Part shown: piece by piece, positions 33,906 to 45,708 of the stretch
Numbering within the stretch: position 1 is the first letter of the stretch
Layout of the letters: each line of letters begins with the position of its first letter
Assembly (NCBI RefSeq): GCF_011386835.1
Contig: NC_088791.1
Coordinates: forward strand, 127,882,943 to 127,946,942
Origin: Chrysemys picta bellii
Taxonomy: Eukaryota; Chordata; Testudines; Emydidae
Reading direction: 5' to 3'
Length of the DNA stretch: 64,000 nt
The notes under the pieces: model-generated
The model's database searches: none
The model's input: the letters and a program-made list of their open reading frames with translations, nothing else
Told to the model about the DNA's origin: nothing
Translations under genes and position numbers: made by a program

Positions 33906-34207
33906 GAGTACGTCCAGACTACCCGCTGTATCGGTGGGTAGCGATTGATTTATCGGGGATCGGTATATGGCGTCTCGTTTAGACGCCATATATCTATCCC
34001 CGAACACGCTCCCCGTCGACTCCGGAACTCCACCGGAGCAAGCGGCGGTAGCGGAGTCGACGGGGGAGCCACAGCTATTGATCCCGCGCCATGAGGACCC
34101 AAGGTAAATTGATCTAAGATACTTGGATTTCAGCTACGCTATTCATGTAGTTGAAGTTGCGTATCTTAGATCAATTTCCACCCCCTTCCCCCCAGTGTAG
34201 ACCAGCC
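33906..34207. mobile_element. Hairpin-rich MITE
   Basis: The ends (GAGTACGTCCAGACTACC and CAGTGTAGACCAGCCC) are imperfect inverted repeats of the GTCTACACT type. At least three strong internal palindromes are present: GGCGTC/GACGCC near 33970-33987, GTCGACTCCG/CGGAGTCGAC between 34015 and 34065, and a long one from 34107 to 34178 (TTGATCTAAGATAC and GTATCTTAGATCAA). The element is GC-rich in its middle and retains many CpG. No coding capacity and no clear target duplication. Confidence 0.8.
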
Positions 34208-34752
34208 CAGGTAGACCAGGAATCTACAGTGTAGACCAGGAATTAACTATGCTTAAGCTATTTTGCCTTTAATTCTAGGCACAGACTTGTCATCAATCAA
34301 CATTAAACATCAGCTTTGAAATCTCTCTCTCCATCTCTCAAACATCTATAAGAGAAAAATCCAACATGAAGGCTTATATCTGAGGTTTTTCTGTTCTCTT
34401 TCCGTATTTTATGGCAGCGATACTGTTCAAGAGCTTATTCCAAACTGAGTTCTGATCATTAGATTTCCCTTCAAGTCTCCCCTGCAATGAAATGGTGATC
34501 TTCTAGCAGCAACGCTGCTTGATGATCTTAAACACTTTCTTTACTTGACACTTACATGCACAAATAATTACTTTGTACTGCTTCTATCTCCCATTGACAT
34601 CCATGGAACTTTTTTTGCATAAAGTTGTAGGGTAGAATTCTTTCTCCAGTGTTGAAAGGCAGCATATTTTAGATCATAAAAAACATTGTCAGTCAGGGCT
34701 ATCCCCATGAAACAGTTCTTCTGTCTTATGGTATGGGGGAGGGGGAGAGAGA

Positions 34753-34911
34753 GATGGCATTGGTCTGCTAAACCCAGGATTGTGAGCTCAATCCTTGAGG
34801 GGGCCATTTAGGGATCTGGGGCAAAAATCTGCCTGGGGATTGGTCCTGCTTTGAGCAGGGGGTTGGACTAGATGATCTTCTGAGGTCCCTTCCAACCCTG
34901 ATATTCTATGT
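34753..34911 (+). mobile_element. Tortoise Pol III/Cry-type SINE, 5'-truncated, with CR1-type tail
   Basis: Begins in the tRNA part (TGGCATTGGTCTGCTAAACC) with B-box-like GAGCTCAATCC; the A box is missing. The tail GGACTAGATGATCTTCTGAGG, then CCCTTCCAACCCTGATATTC, is the sense-strand CR1 3' end. This shows how the SINE borrows the CR1 enzyme. It is a different subfamily from the copies at 9280 and 29711. Confidence 0.88.
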
Positions 34912-37624
34912 TGATTTCTGAGCCTACTCTAGTTCTCCATATGTTTCCTGGCACACTGTCCTTCATCTAAGGATGAATCCAGCTCCCACTGTGGTCAACA
35001 GACTCTTATGGACTTCAGGGAGAGTTGGATTAGGCCCGCTGATGAATTAGATCTATAAAGCTACAGACCCAATTTCTGCACTCAGTACATTGGTATAATT
35101 CAAATGTAACTTCTCTGGAGTTATTCCAGACTTTACATAGTGTAACAAAGCAGAATTTAGCCTATATTCTGCATCAAAGCTTCAGCTAGTTTCTTTCAAT
35201 CTTTAAAATAAGTGTTCCCTCTGTCCATCTTTAAAATCTATTTTGAAGCACTGAGTTAACCAAATCCCCTACAGATAAATATATCAGTGAGGAATCAGAA
35301 AATATTTTCTATCTAGGAAACTTTATTAAATGTACCTTTTATAAAATGGTGTTTTTTTGTTTTTGTTTTTTTTAAGAATAAGTCCATTATCCAGGGATTG
35401 TATGTGAAATCTAAACATAAGATGCTCTACTTGCTCTTAATGCTGAACCTTTTTTCCATTTATTCACCTTGTCATATTGCTTGAGTGATGGCTGCTTTTT
35501 TTCATTGGCTGTGCTGATGCATACAAGCAACTGAGACTTGCTTTAATATACTCTGAGTAAACCATATCTTGCAAAAGATGTTTTTTAAATTGTGCAAGTG
35601 ACTCGTGTGGATCTGGGCCATGTTTAGAAATCATTCAAAGTAGCTATGATAAAGGGATTACAACAACTTAATATTCCAGAGCCAAGATTTTTATGCGTGT
35701 ACAGAATGACTGACACACAGATCATTATCTAGTGTCAAGAGGAAATGTGAAAACTGTTTTAGGCTGTTAGTCTCAAGAGGTGTATCTGATGCTGACAGCA
35801 CTTCTTCAGATCTTAAAGGCAAGAATACTGCTCCAATTCTTCTTAAAAGACCTAAGATAGAAGACACTGTAAAGGAAAAAATAATAAAATAGATAAAGCT
35901 TCCACAGATGTTGTGGAAAACATCTCACCAGCAGGGACACATAATTGTTGTTGGGGGAATATGCAAACATGCATCTTAGTTTGTTGCTCTGATTTCTTAG
36001 ACTTCTTAGGTTAGGTAGATAGGTTTGTGTAACAAACCAGGCCTGTGTGATTTACTAATCTAATTTTCTTGGTTTACATGTTAAATGACAGTGGTATCTA
36101 AGCTGGATTCTAATTCTTCCTAATCTGGATCATCTGGGATTTAGTTCTAAATGCAGCAGGGGTGGGGGCACCCATCAGGGAAGCTGCCCTCACAGAGAGT
36201 GAGGGCAGGGACCTGATTAGCCACCATATATCTGGGATGGGGATGTTGAGAGCCTGACCCCTTTCATTGCCATTACATTTTGAGCTACAGCATTTTAGCT
36301 GGTAAAAATCTGCTTTTAAATTTTGTTAAATGTCCTGCTATTGCTTCAGAGCACCTATAGTTTGAGCATGGCCATGAAAGCTATGGCTGCATCTGCATTC
36401 ACTTTCTTTGGTTATTGACGGTTAACAAGATCTTTTTTCTGATCACCACTTTGTGTCTTGGGTGTTTGTGCTGCAGGAAATCTATGTGCACAGGTTGCAT
36501 TTAGTACGTGGCAAGGCTCTGGGAGGAAATTAGCCATTGTTTTTGCTAACAGTTGATAACTTGCAGTTCAGTGACATGTGTGATGAAATTCTGGCCCCAC
36601 TGAATAGCTCTTGGGTCCTCAGTTAGTAACACACTGCTTGTAAGTTTGAAGCCTGCTTAGGCCAATGGTTATTTGTTTAGCTTTAGCTTGTATTAGTTGG
36701 TACAGACCCTAAAAATAAGGGCAGGGACAGTTTTAAGGACTTGAAGTATATGTCCCTTTAGGCTGTCAGAGCCCCTTTGGGAATTTCACACTCCATCAAA
36801 CTGTTTTGGGCACTATTACACTTCTTGCGCATGCCAGGTTGCCACTGGCTCTCAAGACTTCTGCTTGTGAAACTGGCCTTCAGCTCCCTTAGGGAGAGTG
36901 GTGTGCGTATACCCTTACACTTTGACAGCTTCTTTGGGGCCGAGGAGACTCTGACTCTTCCTTGTGTGGAAGGTACTTGGGTCTGTGGTTGGATCTTAGC
37001 TGATTAGATGAAAGAACAGGTCAGCTAATCAAACCTGAGCAGATAAGAAACCTCCGTCTGCGTGCTTTGCAATCACAGTACAAATTCCTGATGCAGCAAT
37101 AAATCTGGTTCAAAGTGAGTCTCCAGTCATCACACTGCATCTGTCTTAGATTGTCAGGCAAAACTATAGAGGATTACAACACTGATGGCAGGGAGGAGGT
37201 GTTGTTTAAAAGAGCCAGTGCATGAATGATTACGAATTACAGAGAGCAATTGCGTAGTGCTAAACTCTCAATTTATGGTGCCTGGGGGTGGGTAGTGTTC
37301 TTCCACAGGGAATTTGAAAGCCTTTGGGTTCCATAAGTCTCTAGGGGGTGTGGACCCATTTGGTTGCTCCTCATCTCTGAGAGGGCTGAGAAAGCCCTGA
37401 TCTGTGCTTGGAGTGGTTCTATATGGAGATGAGATTATGCTCTCCAATATACACTCCTAGACCAAAAATCACCTGTTTTAGGACAAGCCACTGCCCCAAC
37501 ACACAATCTAGAAGAGAGCCATTATGGCTACCATGGGAATTTCCACCATGGATCACATCCAAACAAATATTGAAGTCTTTTGGTAAAGTGAGTCTTGGAG
37601 ACTGCCAATAATGGAGGGATCACA
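34912..37624. other. Unassigned AT-rich sequence
   Basis: Around 34968-35040 (GATGAATCCAGCTCCCACTG, then GAGTTGGATTAGGCCC) a palindromic-MITE remnant is possible. T-rich tracts lie near 35350-35372. No gene is recognised. Confidence 0.5.
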
Positions 37625-38045
37625 GGTCACAAACTTGGGTCCAGGGGGTCCCTAGGCAGTTCTGACTGTAGCCACTATCTGACAGTTCACTGCTACTAGC
37701 AGGGAGTGGGGGCTGGTGGACCCTAGCTCCCTATAGGCACTGCCTACAAAACTCCCAATTGGAAGAGCTGTCCAGCCAGTCCTATTGGCTCACTCACTAC
37801 TTAAGACCAAAGGAGGCACAGGAAGTTGTCCGAGCAAGTTGGTGAATCCTTGACTCTGGAGCCCTACCTTGTTCCTGATTCCTGCCTTCCTGTCCTGTTC
37901 CACATCCATGCATTTATGCCCCACCCTAGTCTACTGACTCTGGCTCTGACCCTGACCCTTGGCTTGACTCCCAACTCCTGCTCTGACCACTAGGTCTGAT
38001 CACCTGCATCCCAATCTAACTGGCTCTACAATGCCCAGTAAGACG
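37625..38045 (+). mobile_element. Putative LTR-derived fragment
   Basis: It has a CCTATTGGCTCA (CCAAT-type) segment and then a pyrimidine-rich region of repeated CTGACTCTGGC and TCTGACC blocks (37930-38000), which I associate with R/U5 regions of turtle endogenous-retrovirus LTRs. No TG...CA ends or duplication were found, so identity and limits are tentative. Confidence 0.4.
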
Positions 38046-41000
38046 TCAGTAAGGGTCTGAAGAACCTTGAATGCCTTCTGAAGTTACCACATAAGCTATA
38101 AATCTCAGGTCAAAGTTAAGGTGTACACAGTAAGACCCCTATTCAGAAAGACACTTAAGTACATGCTGAAAGTCTTTGCTGATCTAGGGACTCAGACTCT
38201 TTAGAGGTGGAAGTCCCCTGCATCTGATGTAGTACGCCAGTGCCACCTCTGCTACTCCTCTTCTTTCTCTCCCGTCCCCCATTTTGTAGAAACTGATCAC
38301 TCTAGTGTCCAGGGATGTGCTGCACAAGGTAGACTGAACTATGGCTACTACAAGCATCCTACCAGCTTAGGTGCTTTGTTGAAGATCAGGTCATAATGGT
38401 GATTTTATTTATGACTAGCCTTGCATTTATCAGCATAAACTTTGGATTGGTGACTCCCTCTGATTTTTCTCACTCAAGAAGAGCGAGCGAGCAGCAACAA
38501 ATGCCTGGCTCTGGCCCTTTGCCTGGAAGTGTGAATCTTTCTGATACACATCTATACATCTGAGACAAACTGGGATTTGGGATCTAATTCTGGTGTTTCT
38601 CATTTGCCCCCCCCCAAAGCAGTATTTTAGCCACTGCATTGGCCCAACGGTTACTGAAGGGGCACCTCCAGCAGGGCTGGGCTTCTGAGTAATAGAACTT
38701 TGGTTTGTTTGTCTGAGGGTTTGTTGGGTTTTCTCCTTTCCACCTCCAACCCTGGGAAATGATCCAGCCACACTGATTGAAGGCAAATCCTGGAGCAGCT
38801 CTACTCTGCACATCTGACAAGCAGCAAAGTCAGCTTCCCTTCCACAGGCAGTTCTATGGCTCTTCTGCTTCCACATCAGGGTTCTGCTGCTTAACAACTT
38901 AAAAAATTTCCAATAGGACTCTTGTTCTCTGTCAAAAAAATCCCACGTCCTCAATGTAAACTGTTTGTGGAATGTGGTGACTTCTTGACTAAACTTTTGC
39001 CAGGAAAAATGTCTATTTAGAACTTTCTTGTTTCATTTAGATAATGTGGAAACATTACATTTCAATTCACTTTGTTTCCACTTCTCTATTTGATTAAAAT
39101 ATTTTAATGCTGTCTAATTTATATTTATTTCTTGTTTTGACACTATCAAAACAAAACAACTTAATATTCCCAAATCAATTTTTTTTAAATTTCATTCTAT
39201 GGGAAACTCTAATCTGTCTTTCAGACCAATTCAAAATTTAAACAAATTCAGTGCTGGAATTTCCCTTTTGTAGGAAATTCCATTTCCCAACAAACTCTAG
39301 GCTTAACTCAGGCACAAAAAAACTGGGAAAGAGGGGTACAGACTAGAAAAGATTGGGAAGGAAACTAGGTCTACCTTTAATCACATAATCTTTCAATGCA
39401 TACCAGTTAAGTATATTGGGCTATAAGATTAGGGCTATATGATTCAGTGTTTGGAAGCAATCTAATTGGCCAAAGTGGAAAACAGTGAAGGAGTTCTATT
39501 TGAATGCCATAGAAAAGCACATACTAGCATATTACAATCTGAGTACCACAACATGTCCTCTCCCTAATACTATATGGTCATAGTTAGCCTTCCTGCTGTA
39601 TGTGATTTATTGTACATTTTTGATGTGACCCTTCCACATACTGTCCAGGACAATCCATTGTAGAACAAGATTTCCAGTTCATCTGTGGGAACATGGTTTT
39701 ACTGCACAGACATAGACTGGATTCAGATAATGCTGGTCCCAGTTCAGAAAAAGGAAACCACTATTCCTAGCAAATGCAAGGGGAGGAGAAAGGTAACTTG
39801 ACTTAACAAAAGATGCTTAAATGTATCCCCACCTGCTGCATGAACTCTGAGGAGTAGATCCAGACATATCTCACAGCTAGATCTAATTTTGTAAAGGGCA
39901 GAAAAATCTGGTATACATTGTTAGTCCTCCCACACATGGGAGCAGATCCAGCCTACATTGAAGACCATGACAGCACTTCTGTAAACTTAACAGGTGCAAG
40001 ATTGAGGCCCTGGAGAAACACTGGAATTTGACATTTTGAAACATTTTTTGTTTCATAGAACTACCTTTGCCACTTTGTATTTTTAACCAGCATATTATAT
40101 GGCAACTCATTTTTTGCAATCTGCTGCATGATTTCATTTAGCCACAACAACACATGCAACAAAGAACTTTAACCAAAGTGAGCTGGGGCTCTGTGCAATG
40201 TCTCTTATACCAAAATATTGCATCTGTTTTGAATATGTTTAACATTCTCCACATAATCCTAGTTTGATCCTTAACCATCATGCAATAGAGCTGCTTTTAA
40301 AGAAGATGAAAATGGGCAGCTATAATGCTGCCCATATCATCTCAATTATTTTCAGCTCTGTTGTTAAAGCTTAGATAAAACTTTCTTTGAACTAAGGTTG
40401 AAGGGCATTATGTTTGAGAGATTGGTATAATTCTGCAATATAAATACTCATAATTTAAGTTAGTGGTATGATATGATTTCCTGTAATCTGTTTCCAGAAT
40501 CAATGTTTCATTGAAAGAACTTCTTTTAATTTCTCACTTACTAACAAAGAGGTAATATATGTAATATATGCCTGATCATTCACTCTTTCCCCCCCCCCCC
40601 TTTTTTTTTTTCTTTTTTTTTTTTAAAACATCAGTAATCTCTCAGGACTCCCCTATGGAATAGTGGAGGCAGGGTATGTTTTTTGGAAGCATTGCACTTT
40701 TTTTTTTTTTAAGTGTTTGTTTTTTTTTGAATGGGGAAGAAATTGGAAATAACACTATTTTGTATTTATACATAGTGATTTTCATCCAGCAATTGCAAAG
40801 TGCTTTTCAAAAGAGGGTATAAATGTCATCCCCATTTATGAATTGATAAACTGAGGTCAAGAGTTTCAAAACTCAGCGTTTCAAGTTAGGCTCCCAAATA
40901 AACCACTTGGTTTTGAAAAGTTCTTTATACCCAGAAGCTGATTTATTTCGCTCATTTAAGGTTGCTTCTCCCAGAGTCCTAATAGCCACAGGATTCTGGC

Positions 41001-41077
41001 AGTTTGAATTAATAACCTCTTCAGCATCTCTGAATAGCTAAGACAATCACATATCTCAACGTGGCTGGAGGAAGGTG
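38046..41077. other. Unassigned non-coding sequence
   Basis: Contains C- and T-runs at 40588-40624 and 40698-40728. A minus-strand MIR-like remnant lies at about 40790-40865 (AAAGTGCTTTTCAAAAG, then CATCCCCATTTATGAATTG). The 174-codon minus-strand frame at 38954-38430 shows no domain and no codon or homology support. Confidence 0.5.
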
Positions 41078-41082
41078 GAATC

Positions 41083-41745
41083 TGTCACGGAGTCCCCAGG
41101 CAATGCTCTGGAACTGCTCCCCACAAAGCCAGTCAGGACTTTGCGGAGCCTACTCTCCCTTGGAGCAGACTGTCCTCAGGGCAAGAAGCTCACACGGCTT
41201 CACCTCATGGGAGCATTCAGCATATGCCCCTCCGTGCGCTTCCCACAGTGAGTCCACCCAGGCAGGGTCCTGGGGAAGCCAAAGGGTTCTGCACCCTCAC
41301 TTCGCAGTCAGACGTGACTCTCAGCCAGCCAGTAAAACAGGTTTATTAGATGACAGGAACACAGTCTAAAACAGAGCTTGTAGGTACAGCGGCGAACGGG
41401 ACCCCTTGGCCAGGTCCATTATGGGGTTCAGAGAGCCAGACACCCATGTCTGCCCTCATTCCTAGTCCCCAGGTAGCTCCAACTCTCAAACCCCCTCCAG
41501 CCCCTCCTTCTCTCAGCTTTGTCTCTTTCCTGGGCCAGGAGGTCACCTGATCTTTGTTCACCTTTAGCTATTTCCTTGCAGGGGGGGAAGGGGCCCTGGC
41601 CTTTGTTGCCAGGGAGACAGAGTATCAGTGATTTATGCACACTGGCCTTTCCCCACCACCTGGAGACTTAAGAAATGCATAGGGGAAACTGAGGCACCCA
41701 CACAGTATTCAGAGGAAACATTAAGAACAGTCCCACTTCGTCACA
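41083..41745 (-). mobile_element. Solo LTR of an endogenous retrovirus, with 5-bp target duplication
   Basis: Starts TGTCACGGAG and ends TTCGTCACA, that is TG...CA, and is flanked by an exact 5-bp duplication GAATC (41078-41082 and 41746-41750). At 663 bp it is a normal LTR length. The poly(A) signal AATAAA appears on the minus strand (reverse of TTTATT at 41341-41346), so the LTR is oriented minus. No internal retroviral sequence adjoins it, so it is a solo LTR left by LTR-LTR recombination. Confidence 0.93.
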
Positions 41746-41750
41746 GAATC

Positions 41751-42169
41751 CTTCCCTTAGAAAGGTGTTAATGAGCTCGGTCAGCAATGGACTAAGGCAC
41801 TTTTCGCTGTCTTTCTCCAGCCTGAAGAGATGTAGGTGCCTTTCACATGTTATGGTACAAACCTGTAGGGATTTGGGCATTTATGGCTGCATGAATAGCC
41901 TGAACTTTAAGATGGCAGCATGATTGCCACGTTCTGCTCTTACTGCCCCTTCAGGGTTTAAGAGACTGCCATGAACTAGTTGGATTAATTTCCTTTTTTC
42001 CCCTCCACCCACTCCTCTGTAATGAGTGGTCAGCTCCCAAAGCAGGTGGTGAGGAGGTGGTGACAACAGCTGCTTACTATTTGGGATAGTCCCTTTGGTT
42101 GATTTTGATGAAGTGATGTCTTCAGAGAAGCAGGATCTTTTGGCCTCTGTAGAGGAGCAGACTCACCTC
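41751..42169. other. Unassigned sequence between two LTRs
   Basis: No recognised gene or repeat. Confidence 0.5.
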
Positions 42170-42835
42170 TGCAGCACCTTCTGCAGGTCACTTCTGGGAA
42201 TTAGCTCTTCCAGCATCCCAGAGCACCCTCTGCAGGCCCATGATCCACCTGTCCTCTGGCCCCTGTGTCCCTCCCAGACCCCAGTGCCCTTGTATCTGGG
42301 GTGCTGCCCCCTGGCAGTACACCCCTCAGTACTAGGGTATCCCCTCCCTGGGGAACTCCCACCCACTATCCCTACCTCACTTCAGAATAAGGCTACTGCC
42401 AGTCTCCAACTAGCCCCCATTCCCTGGGGCAGACTGCAGTATAGGCCACTCATCACAGGCAAGGTTGGGTTTGGACCTGCTGCCTTGGCCTAGGCCTAGG
42501 CTGCCCTCTGCAACCCCCAGTACCCTTTGGCCTCCTACTAGGCCACAGCCTGGGGCTATCCAGGTTGGAGCTCCTCAGCCTTTTCCCAGCCCTGCTCCAC
42601 TCAAGTACCCTGTGTCTAGCTCACTGCAGTCAGGCCCTTCTCCCTCTGAAAGCAGAAAAACTCCTGAGCACCTGGCTCCCAGCCTTTTTATACAGGCCAA
42701 CTGGGGCCTGATTGGAGTATGGCCCAGCTGTGGCTACTTCCCCCAATCAGCCAGGGTTTTACCTTGCCCAGCACCAGCCCTTTGCAGGGCTTTTCCAACC
42801 CCTTCAGGACTGGAGCAGGTGTTCACCCCGCTACA
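42170..42835 (-). mobile_element. Endogenous retrovirus LTR-like block
   Basis: On the minus strand it starts TGTAGCGGGGTGAACACC and has a GGCTGATTGGGGGAAG inverted CCAAT box and then a TATAAAAAGG box (about 42700), in promoter order and spacing. GC-rich R/U5-like sequence follows. The start at 42835 is fairly sure; the other end is not. The proline-rich plus-strand frames here (42095-42493 and 42465-42869) read antisense to the LTR and are not genes. Confidence 0.65.
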
Positions 42836-43880
42836 GCCTCCTTCATACTTGCCATACAGGATAGCATGAATCTCTTGTATCACAATCTCTCTGTGCAGAT
42901 CTTCTCTCCACAGCACATAGAAGTAATCTAGTACAATGAGTTCTCTGGCCTACCTAGCTGGGGCAAAGGTCATGGAAGCTCTTGTTTTGTCTGGCTTTCT
43001 TCTCTTCATACACTGGACAAGACTGGTGCTGCTAGGGGCCTCTTAAGGCCTCCCATTCAGAAATTCAGCAGCAATGGCATGGTTCCTGGGAACATCTCTC
43101 CACTTCACCTTGGAGAATGGGTGTGGAGGCACTGGGTAGAGTAATATTTGACCCAACAAAACTCTATAAGAAAAATAAAAAATGCTGCAGTGGGCAACCA
43201 TTTAAAAATACTAGAAGTGTTGCAAACTCTCATGGTCTCATCACAAATCTTGCAATATGTGGAGTTTTTCTCCATGTGACTTCCTGAAGTCATGTGACTG
43301 GCATCAGAATCTTAGCTTTTGTTTTTTGAAGAGTAAGTTTATAGCCTTCATGATGTGGAGAAAAACTTAAAAAGGTGAACTCTAATGGCTGAAAAACCAG
43401 ACAACAAATAAGAACCCATTTTTAAAAAAAGTTAAGGTACTCATGATTTCTGAATAGTTGGGACAGTCGGTGCCCATGTTGGGTTATTCTTAGCTTGCAC
43501 AATTTATGACAAAACAAGCTACTACTTTCAACAACTTTAGTCTAGCTTGAAAGTAATTTATAACTTCTGCATGTATTCTCAAAAAACACAGATCAAGTTA
43601 CGAATTTCCATTAAACCAGCAGGGTGCACATAACCCAAAGTACCCAATACTACTGAGAGCTCTAGGTAGCTACAGCAAAAACTACCACCACATTTTTGTT
43701 TAGAGGCCAAGTCTTATGACTTTTTCAGTCCCTATTTCATTTGAGTGGGTCCCCTCAAAAATGTATCTTTTTCACTTTGTTCTTAGTGCAAACCAACTTG
43801 TAAGCAGGGTCTATGTAGTCTAAGTCACTTTTAAACATATGACCCAGATGTGAGTGGTGTGTGTGGGTGTGTGTGTGTAT

Positions 43881-43912
<32 letters not shown>

Positions 43913-44331
43913 ACAAAGTTTAAGCTCTTTCTACACTGGCCAGCAAAGTCATATTAGCTGAAACCATTTTTAAAAAAAATTGTTTAAAGTTTACTGATGT
44001 AATAGAAACTGTTTATACACATGGAGTCCAGGAACGGGAGGATCTATGAAGGCATATTTATAAAAGAAAATTACATTATTTAGTAACTGATGTTTTCTGG
44101 TTATAATGCCTCTTATTTTTCCAACATCACTCCTTGTCCTCGGAAACTTTATTGCAGATGGGGGAAAAGATTCAGGGAGCAGGGCCAACTTGAGTCCTTT
44201 ACTCTCCATCTAGGCCCGCAGCCTCATATCGGGCTAGCTGATAATGTTTCTAGGCCCACAGGCAGTCACATTCCAAGAGTGTGCACCTACAGAGGCAGTG
44301 CATTTGAAGAACTCAAGCTACTGATAAAGTA
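42836..44331. other. Unassigned sequence with (TG)n/poly-T tract
   Basis: A (TG)n tract followed by a long poly-T lies at about 43855-43905. Otherwise nothing is recognised. Confidence 0.5.
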
Positions 44332-44418
44332 GGGCCAGATCCTCAGCTGGTATAAATCGATGCATCTCCATTGACTTCAATGGAGCCATGCCAATTTATA
44401 CCAGCTGAGAATCTGGTC
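44332..44418. mobile_element. Palindromic MITE, complete
   Basis: The left arm GGCCAGATCCTCAGCTGGTA and right arm TACCAGCTGAGAATCTGGTC are near-perfect reverse complements around a CCATTGACTTCAATGGAG centre that is itself palindromic. The 87-bp unit folds into one hairpin. A partial relative adjoins the SINE at about 60667-60712. Confidence 0.85.
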
Positions 44419-44930
44419 CTTGTTTTCTTCTTCCCAGAACTGTTTCAGAGTTCATTTTTCATATTACTGTGCCTTCAAGTCATTTAACCATAGCAGATTG
44501 GTATCACATACAAAGAATTTTGAAGCAGAATCTTCAAGATCTAAAGTCCTTCAGGGCTGCTGTGTAGTGCTACAGCACAAAGAACGTGGACCTCCAAATG
44601 TCTGGAACATGAGAAGTACAACAGAAAGGTCAGTCCACTAGAGTGCATTGGCACTGGAAAAAAATGCAGTGGTCTAGAAAAATAGTGAATTGGAGCAGAA
44701 TAACATTACATCTATACTGATATGCTCTTAACTGGGTAGCCTTTTAACATAAGTTCATATTAAATCGTATTCAGCCATGTGAATGCTTTAGTGTGTTAAT
44801 TTTAAGCCATGAAGAGTTTAGAAACTCTGTGAAATGGTACACTTTAAAAGATCTCAATACCATCTTGGTATGGGGAGCTCCTCTCTCCATTGACTTCAGT
44901 GAGCTTTGGATCAGGCCCTTGAGGTTGGGG

Positions 44931-44961
<31 letters not shown>

Positions 44962-45132
44962 TTTTTAATGGACTTTTATTAAGCACTTTTTCTCTCTTTA
45001 CTTCAAAGATCCCACCATGCATGAAGCGATTACAAACCATATACAGGGATCACTTCACCCATTGTTAAAGTGCAGCACCTACCCGTTCGAAGGATGCTGA
45101 CTTTAAACAGCACATGGTGATGCTTGCAACAT
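44419..45132. other. Unassigned sequence with (TG)n/poly-T
   Basis: At about 44872-44925 (CTCCATTGACTTCAGTGAGC, then GATCAGGCCCTTGAG) is a palindromic-MITE half. A (TG)n then poly-T tract lies at 44929-44967. Confidence 0.55.
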
Positions 45133-45708
45133 AACATATCATAGAAATGTAGAGCTGGAAGGGACCTCAAAGTCATCAGGTCCAGCTCCCTGTGCTGAGG
45201 CAGGACCAAATAAACTTAGACCATCTCTGACGGGTGTTTGTTCAATCTGTTCTTAAACTCCAATATCAGGATTCCACAACCTCCCTTGGAAGTCTATTAC
45301 AGAGCTTAACGACCCTTGTAGTTAGAAAGTTTTTCCTAATATATAACCTAAATCTCCCTTACTGCAGATTAAGCCCATTACTTCTTGCCCTACCTTCAGT
45401 GGGCATGGACAACAATGATCAGGCTTCTTTATAACAGCCCTTAACATAGTTGAAGACTGAAAGGGGACCTGATAACAATCTTCTTTTCTCAGGATTAAAC
45501 ATGCCCAGCTTTTTTAGCCTTCCTCCATACGTCCAGTTTTCCAATGATTGTATCATTTTTGTTGCTCTCCTCTGGACTCTCTCCAATATGTCTACATCTT
45601 TTTCAAAGTGTCGTGCCCAGAATTGGACACACTACTCCAGCTGAGACCTGGCCAATGTGGAATAGAGTGGGACAATTACCTCCTGTGTCTTACTCCTCTT
45701 AATACACC
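45133..45708 (-). mobile_element. CR1 LINE 3' fragment
   Basis: On the minus strand the 3' end reads GAGGTCCCTTCCAGCTCTAC and upstream of it are the conserved CR1 segments for GGAAAAACTTTCTAACTAC and TTAAGAACAGATTGAACAAA. It is truncated at its 5' side by an LTR inserted at 45709. No intact frame. Confidence 0.88.

Noticed and set aside
38430..38954. 174-codon minus-strand frame
   Set aside because: No domain or recognisable similarity and no splice or promoter context; a frame of this size can occur by chance in 64 kb.
42095..42869. Two proline-rich plus-strand frames of over 130 codons
   Set aside because: They run antisense to an LTR-like block with a TATA box on the opposite strand; no domain.
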